Shown: piece after piece, positions 61,241 to 64,000 of the stretch
How the letters are laid out: each line of letters opens with the position of its first letter
How positions within the stretch are numbered: position 1 is the stretch's first letter
Assembly: GCF_004345705.1 (NCBI RefSeq)
Contig: NZ_SLWV01000006.1
Location: forward strand, 62,001 to 126,000
Reading direction: 5' to 3'
Length of the DNA stretch: 64,000 nt
DNA from: Marinisporobacter balticus
GTDB taxonomy: Bacteria > Bacillota > Clostridia > Peptostreptococcales > Thermotaleaceae
The notes under the pieces: generated by a model
What the model saw: only the letters and a program-made list of their open reading frames with translations
Databases searched by the model: none
What the model was told of the DNA's origin: nothing
Made by a program: the position numbers and the translations under genes

Positions 61241-62464
61241 TTGAAAAGAAAATTTTTATCCATTGCAGCAATTTATTTGGTGAGTATTTGCTTTTTTATA
61301 ATCAATGTGATAAATAATTTTCCAGTAGTTGCATCACTCCTATATTTAATTGTTATTGTAATGAGTAGTACATTTTTCAATGAATTACTTTCTTCAAATA
61401 TATATGTGGCCCTAATTTTAGGAATGCATTGTATAGGGTGTTTAGTAATAGATTATACCTGTATTGATGTAGGGATATATTTATTTTCTTTGACGGCTGT
61501 ATTGCTTTTTTCATATTTTAAAACATTGCATAAAATTAAAGAAGAAAGGGTTGCTGTGGAAAGAAACCAATTTCAGAAAATAAGATTTAAAAATATGATG
61601 GATGCTATTTTTATTCTAGAAGAGAGTAGCTTAAGGATTGTTGATTGTAATGATAAAGCGCTGTCTTTATTAAATAGAAAAGATGGATGCATTGGAAAAT
61701 GCATTAAAGAATGTATTTCTAGCAATATAATGGACAGCATCGATCTAGACAACTTAGAAAAATATTTCGAGGAAGGAAATGAAGAAATAAAAGTATTAGG
61801 TAAAAAATGCAATGATTTTTGGATTGATATGCGTATAAAAAGATTTCATGTGGAAGAAAGAAGGTATTTATTGTTGTGTATATCTGACATAACACGCCAT
61901 AAAAAAAATGAAGAGGAAATTGAATACTTAGCATATCATGATACACTTACGAATCTTCCAAATAGAAGATATGGTGACGAAAAATTACAGCTAGCGATCA
62001 AGAATACTTTAAAAAAGAAAAATATGATGAGCATTATGTTTGTAGATGTAGATGAGTTTAAAATGGTAAATGATCTATTGGGCCATGCTGCAGGAGATAG
62101 ACTTTTACAAGAAGTTGCCAGAAGGCTTCAAGAAAGTGTTAGAAAGGATGATTTAGTTGTACGCCTTGGTGGGGATGAATTTATGATTATACTTGAAAAT
62201 ATTTGTTTTGCTGATGAAGTGATAGGTATCGCCAACAGAGTTATTGAGACATTTTCACAACGATTTCGTGTAAAAGGAAGATCGTTATCTATTACTTGTA
62301 GTATAGGAATTGCAGTACTTCCACACCATGGAACAGATGTGGAAACTTTATTAGAACATGCAGATGTGGCGATGTATGAAGCAAAGCGTAATGGACGCAA
62401 TAATTTTATGATTTTCAATCATGAATTAAGGGATGAATCTTTAATTGGAGGAACGATCATTTAG
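61241..62464 (+). CDS. Membrane-bound diguanylate cyclase with PAS domain
   Basis: The 407-residue protein has about four membrane helices (residues 5-95), a PAS domain (about 110-225; MMDAIFILEESSLRIVDCND), and a GGDEF domain (about 240-400) with DTLTNLPNRR, FVDVDEFKMVND, LLGHAAGD, the product-inhibition site RKDD and an intact GGDEF. It makes c-di-GMP from two GTP. The Asp of GHAAGD, replaced by Ser in hybrid c-AMP-GMP synthases, is kept, so ordinary c-di-GMP synthesis is predicted. TTG 61241 has AAAGGAG nine bases upstream; the frame open from 61166 would include the riboswitch terminator. Confidence 0.92.
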   Translation: MKRKFLSIAAIYLVSICFFIINVINNFPVVASLLYLIVIVMSSTFFNELLSSNIYVALILGMHCIGCLVIDYTCIDVGIYLFSLTAVLLFSYFKTLHKIKEERVAVERNQFQKIRFKNMMDAIFILEESSLRIVDCNDKALSLLNRKDGCIGKCIKECISSNIMDSIDLDNLEKYFEEGNEEIKVLGKKCNDFWIDMRIKRFHVEERRYLLLCISDITRHKKNEEEIEYLAYHDTLTNLPNRRYGDEKLQLAIKNTLKKKNMMSIMFVDVDEFKMVNDLLGHAAGDRLLQEVARRLQESVRKDDLVVRLGGDEFMIILENICFADEVIGIANRVIETFSQRFRVKGRSLSITCSIGIAVLPHHGTDVETLLEHADVAMYEAKRNGRNNFMIFNHELRDESLIGGTII

Positions 62465-62540
62465 TTACATGCGCAGAAAATAAATAGGGATTTTATTTGT
62501 ATTTGTAAATATAGTATGTTAAAATGAGGCTGATCTACAT

Positions 62541-62751
62541 TGAAAGCTTTAAGCTTTCATATAAAAAAGAATAACATTCATACTGAATTTTGCACTGATC
62601 CTTTGGACAGGGACTGAATAGGTTATTGAATGGGAAAGAATAGCTTTTGTTATAGATAAAAGCTATTATTGTATATGTTATGATGAATTTTGATGATACA
62701 ATACCCTTTCTATGCCCGAGAATAAACTTCGGTCTTAGAGAGGGTATTTTT
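62541..62751 (+). ncRNA. pan-motif-like leader RNA upstream of panD
   Basis: A short hairpin (TGAAAGCTT/AAGCTTTCA, 62541-62560) precedes the 28-base core at 62587-62614, identical to that before panG-panB. A variable hairpin follows (AATAGCTTTT...AAAAGCTATT, about 62630-62660), then a terminator (ATACCCTTTCTA against TAGAGAGGGTAT, 62701-62746, with TTTTTA). The flanking ATTCA/TGAAT can enclose the core. Only the core, the architecture and the ATACCCTTTCT arm agree between the copies; the rest differs, as expected of a conserved regulatory RNA rather than a recent repeat. Confidence 0.82.
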
Positions 62752-62784
62752 AATTTTAGAAAAATGGACAAGGAGGAATCATAA

Positions 62785-63168
62785 ATGTTGTTAAATATGC
62801 ATAAGGGGAAGATACACAGAGCTACAGTAACAGAGGCGAACTTAAACTATGTAGGAAGTATTACAATTGATAAGACATTAATAGATGCAGCAGGAATTTT
62901 ACCAGGAGAGAGGGTTCAAATTGTTAATAATAATAATGGCGCACGACTTGAAACCTATGTTATTGAAGGGGAAGCTGATAGTGGCATGATTTGTTTAAAT
63001 GGTGCTGCTGCAAGACTTGTCCAGCCAGGAGACCATGTGATTATTATAGCCTATTGCTGGATTGAGGAAGAACATGCACGAAGTTTTAAACCAAAGGTAA
63101 TTTTTGTGAATGGAAATAATAAAATGATTGAAAAAAGTGATATGGAAATGCATGGGGACATAAAATAA
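62785..63168 (+). CDS. panD: Aspartate 1-decarboxylase
   Basis: The 127-residue proenzyme makes beta-alanine from aspartate for pantothenate. It cleaves itself between Gly 24 and Ser 25 in NYVGSITID, making the pyruvoyl group on the new alpha chain; Lys 9 and Tyr 22 of the family are also in place, and NGAAARLVQPGDHVII is typical. AAGGAGG precedes the start. It is a single gene between a pan-type leader and a strong terminator, 13 kb from panG-panB, so the pathway is split but under a shared RNA signal. Confidence 0.95.
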   Translation: MLLNMHKGKIHRATVTEANLNYVGSITIDKTLIDAAGILPGERVQIVNNNNGARLETYVIEGEADSGMICLNGAAARLVQPGDHVIIIAYCWIEEEHARSFKPKVIFVNGNNKMIEKSDMEMHGDIK

Positions 63169-63190
63169 GGGACGATTTCGTCCCTTTTTT
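63167..63190. terminator. Terminator between panD and the peroxiredoxin gene
   Basis: AAGGGACGA and TCGTCCCTT form a 9-base stem around TT with a T-run, overlapping the panD stop and next to the convergent peroxiredoxin stop. Confidence 0.88.
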
Positions 63191-63857
63191 AATACTTACC
63201 AACATACGCCCAGCCCATCTTTATCCCAGGATCTCCAGGATTCCATCCTGCTGGAACACCTAAACCAGTTTTTCTGTTAAACTGTAGCCCTTGTATGATT
63301 CTTATGATTTCAGCTATATTTCTTCCAACAGGTTGAGGATTTACTAAAAAAGCTTGAATATTTCCTTCGGGGTCTATGACGAAAGTAGCTCTATAGGCAA
63401 ATCCACCTTTCTCGTTTAATATACCGTATCGTTTTGAGACTTCTTGCGTTCTATCAGATAAAAGAGGATAGTTTATTTTTTTCCCAGATGGAGAAGTTTG
63501 GGTGAAAATCTTATGAGAATAAATACTATCTGTACTGATTGCCAATACTTCTGTATTTAATCCCTGAAAAATTTTGTATTTGTCAGCAACTGCTGCAAGC
63601 TCAGTAGGTCAGACAAAAGTAAAGTTTGAACCATAGAAAAATAATACAACCCATTTTCCTTTATAATCACTAAGAGAAACCTTGGTGGGGTTTTTATCTA
63701 CAATACCTTCTAATGTAAACTCAGGAGCAGGGTCTCCTAAATCAAAATAATCATAATATCCTGTATTTTTGATAGGTTTCATATCTTCATGGGTAGATAC
63801 ATGATTTCTATATTTAGGGAAAGAATAGCCATATGGATAGTAAAATGGGTTTTGCAT
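63189..63857 (-). CDS. Selenocysteine-containing peroxiredoxin (in-frame TGA at the catalytic site)
   Basis: A single frame of 222 codons is broken only by a TGA at 63611-63609 (residue 83), in the sequence NFTFV-stop-PTELAAVAD. This is exactly the peroxidatic Cys of the peroxiredoxin motif FTFVCPTE, so the TGA most likely encodes selenocysteine, as in clostridial PrxU proteins. The thioredoxin-fold parts on both sides are intact (GDPAPEFTLEG, DYKGKWVVLFFYG; SDRTQEVSKRYGIL, RATFVIDPEGNIQ, GWNPGDPGIK). A CAGC-AGTT-GCTG hairpin lies 13 bases after the TGA, where a bacterial SECIS apex is expected. The protein contains no cysteine at all. AAGGAGG precedes the ATG. A nonsense pseudogene is the alternative. 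Confidence 0.88.
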
Positions 63858-64000
63858 AGATAAGCCTCCTTTTATAATTTTTATTATGTCATACTAAAAA
63901 AAGTTCTAAAACTTTTTAGTGCAATATTTTACAATATATAATATGTGATAGCACATTATTTTGTTAAGATACATCCAAAAAATAAATGATTTGTAACAAA
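63858..64000. other. Right-edge intergenic region
   Basis: AT-rich promoter region of the peroxiredoxin gene. ACTAAAAA and TTTTTAGT form a hairpin near 63893-63922 that could terminate a gene lying beyond the window. No coding sign. Confidence 0.4.

Noticed and set aside
63858..63890. PerR box before the peroxiredoxin
   Set aside because: ATAAT and ATTAT arms are present but four bases apart; the PerR consensus needs one base, and such AT dyads are common here.

Overview
The window is low-GC, densely coded DNA from an endospore-forming anaerobic Firmicute of the class Clostridia. The evidence is a GerA-type germinant receptor locus, strong AGGAGG ribosome binding sites with many TTG and GTG starts, a T-box leader, LytSR-type and VanRS-type two-component systems, and a peroxiredoxin that appears to carry selenocysteine at its catalytic site. 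I cannot name the species. The left edge cuts a PucR/CdaR-type regulator; the right edge falls in an intergenic region.

Layout. 0-7 kb: PucR-like regulator, DMT exporter, OmpR-type regulator with histidine kinase, MFS exporter, exonuclease III. 7-11 kb: amino-acid catabolism with HutD, formimidoylglutamase (HutG), a TetR regulator with a visible promoter and operator, and arginase. 11-13.3 kb: a small ribbon-helix-helix-like protein behind a palindromic promoter, then a decayed stretch with a NUDIX hydrolase abutting an HD-GYP relic, then tadA. 13.3-20.7 kb (minus strand): an orphan Cache sensor and a glutamine module in which glutaminase and an AGCS symporter lie behind a near-consensus sigma-54 promoter, next to an NtrC-type activator and its kinase. 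21-29 kb: DEAD-box helicase, then a MacAB-like efflux operon convergent with a two-component system. 29-32 kb: ComEC-like metallo-hydrolase lipoprotein with its DUF3006 partner, and an SH3/3D-domain cell wall protein. 32-37 kb: germination locus with a duplicated gerAC, one intact gerAB, one collapsed gerAB and gerAA. 37-42.8 kb: LytS/LytR pair, T-box-controlled sodium:neurotransmitter-symporter-family transporter, pyridoxal kinase family protein. 42.8-43.5 kb: IS200/IS605-type insertion sequence. 43.7-47.5 kb: giant secreted NHL/Ig-like protein with a recent 636-bp internal duplication. 47.6-49.6 kb and 62.5-63.2 kb: pantothenate genes (panG-like, panB; panD) behind two copies of the same terminator-bearing leader RNA. 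50-55 kb: a 1629-residue multi-enzyme fusion. 55-63 kb: nitroreductase, a broken MocR-LysE chimera, a YcdB/SLH surface protein, a YhaM-type exoribonuclease, and a diguanylate cyclase behind a GEMM-I riboswitch. 63.2-63.9 kb: the selenocysteine peroxiredoxin.

Connections. Histidine, arginine and glutamine degradation genes lie close together, consistent with an amino-acid-using lifestyle, and the glutamine branch seems nitrogen- or glutamine-sensed through sigma-54. Several loci are controlled by RNA: T-box, GEMM-I, and the paired pan leaders. Items most worth a second look are the 1629-residue fusion protein, the cysteine-free selenoprotein peroxiredoxin, the paired pan leaders, the GEMM riboswitch carrying A at the ligand-specificity position, and the sigma-54 glutaminase module with its three-armed inverted repeat.
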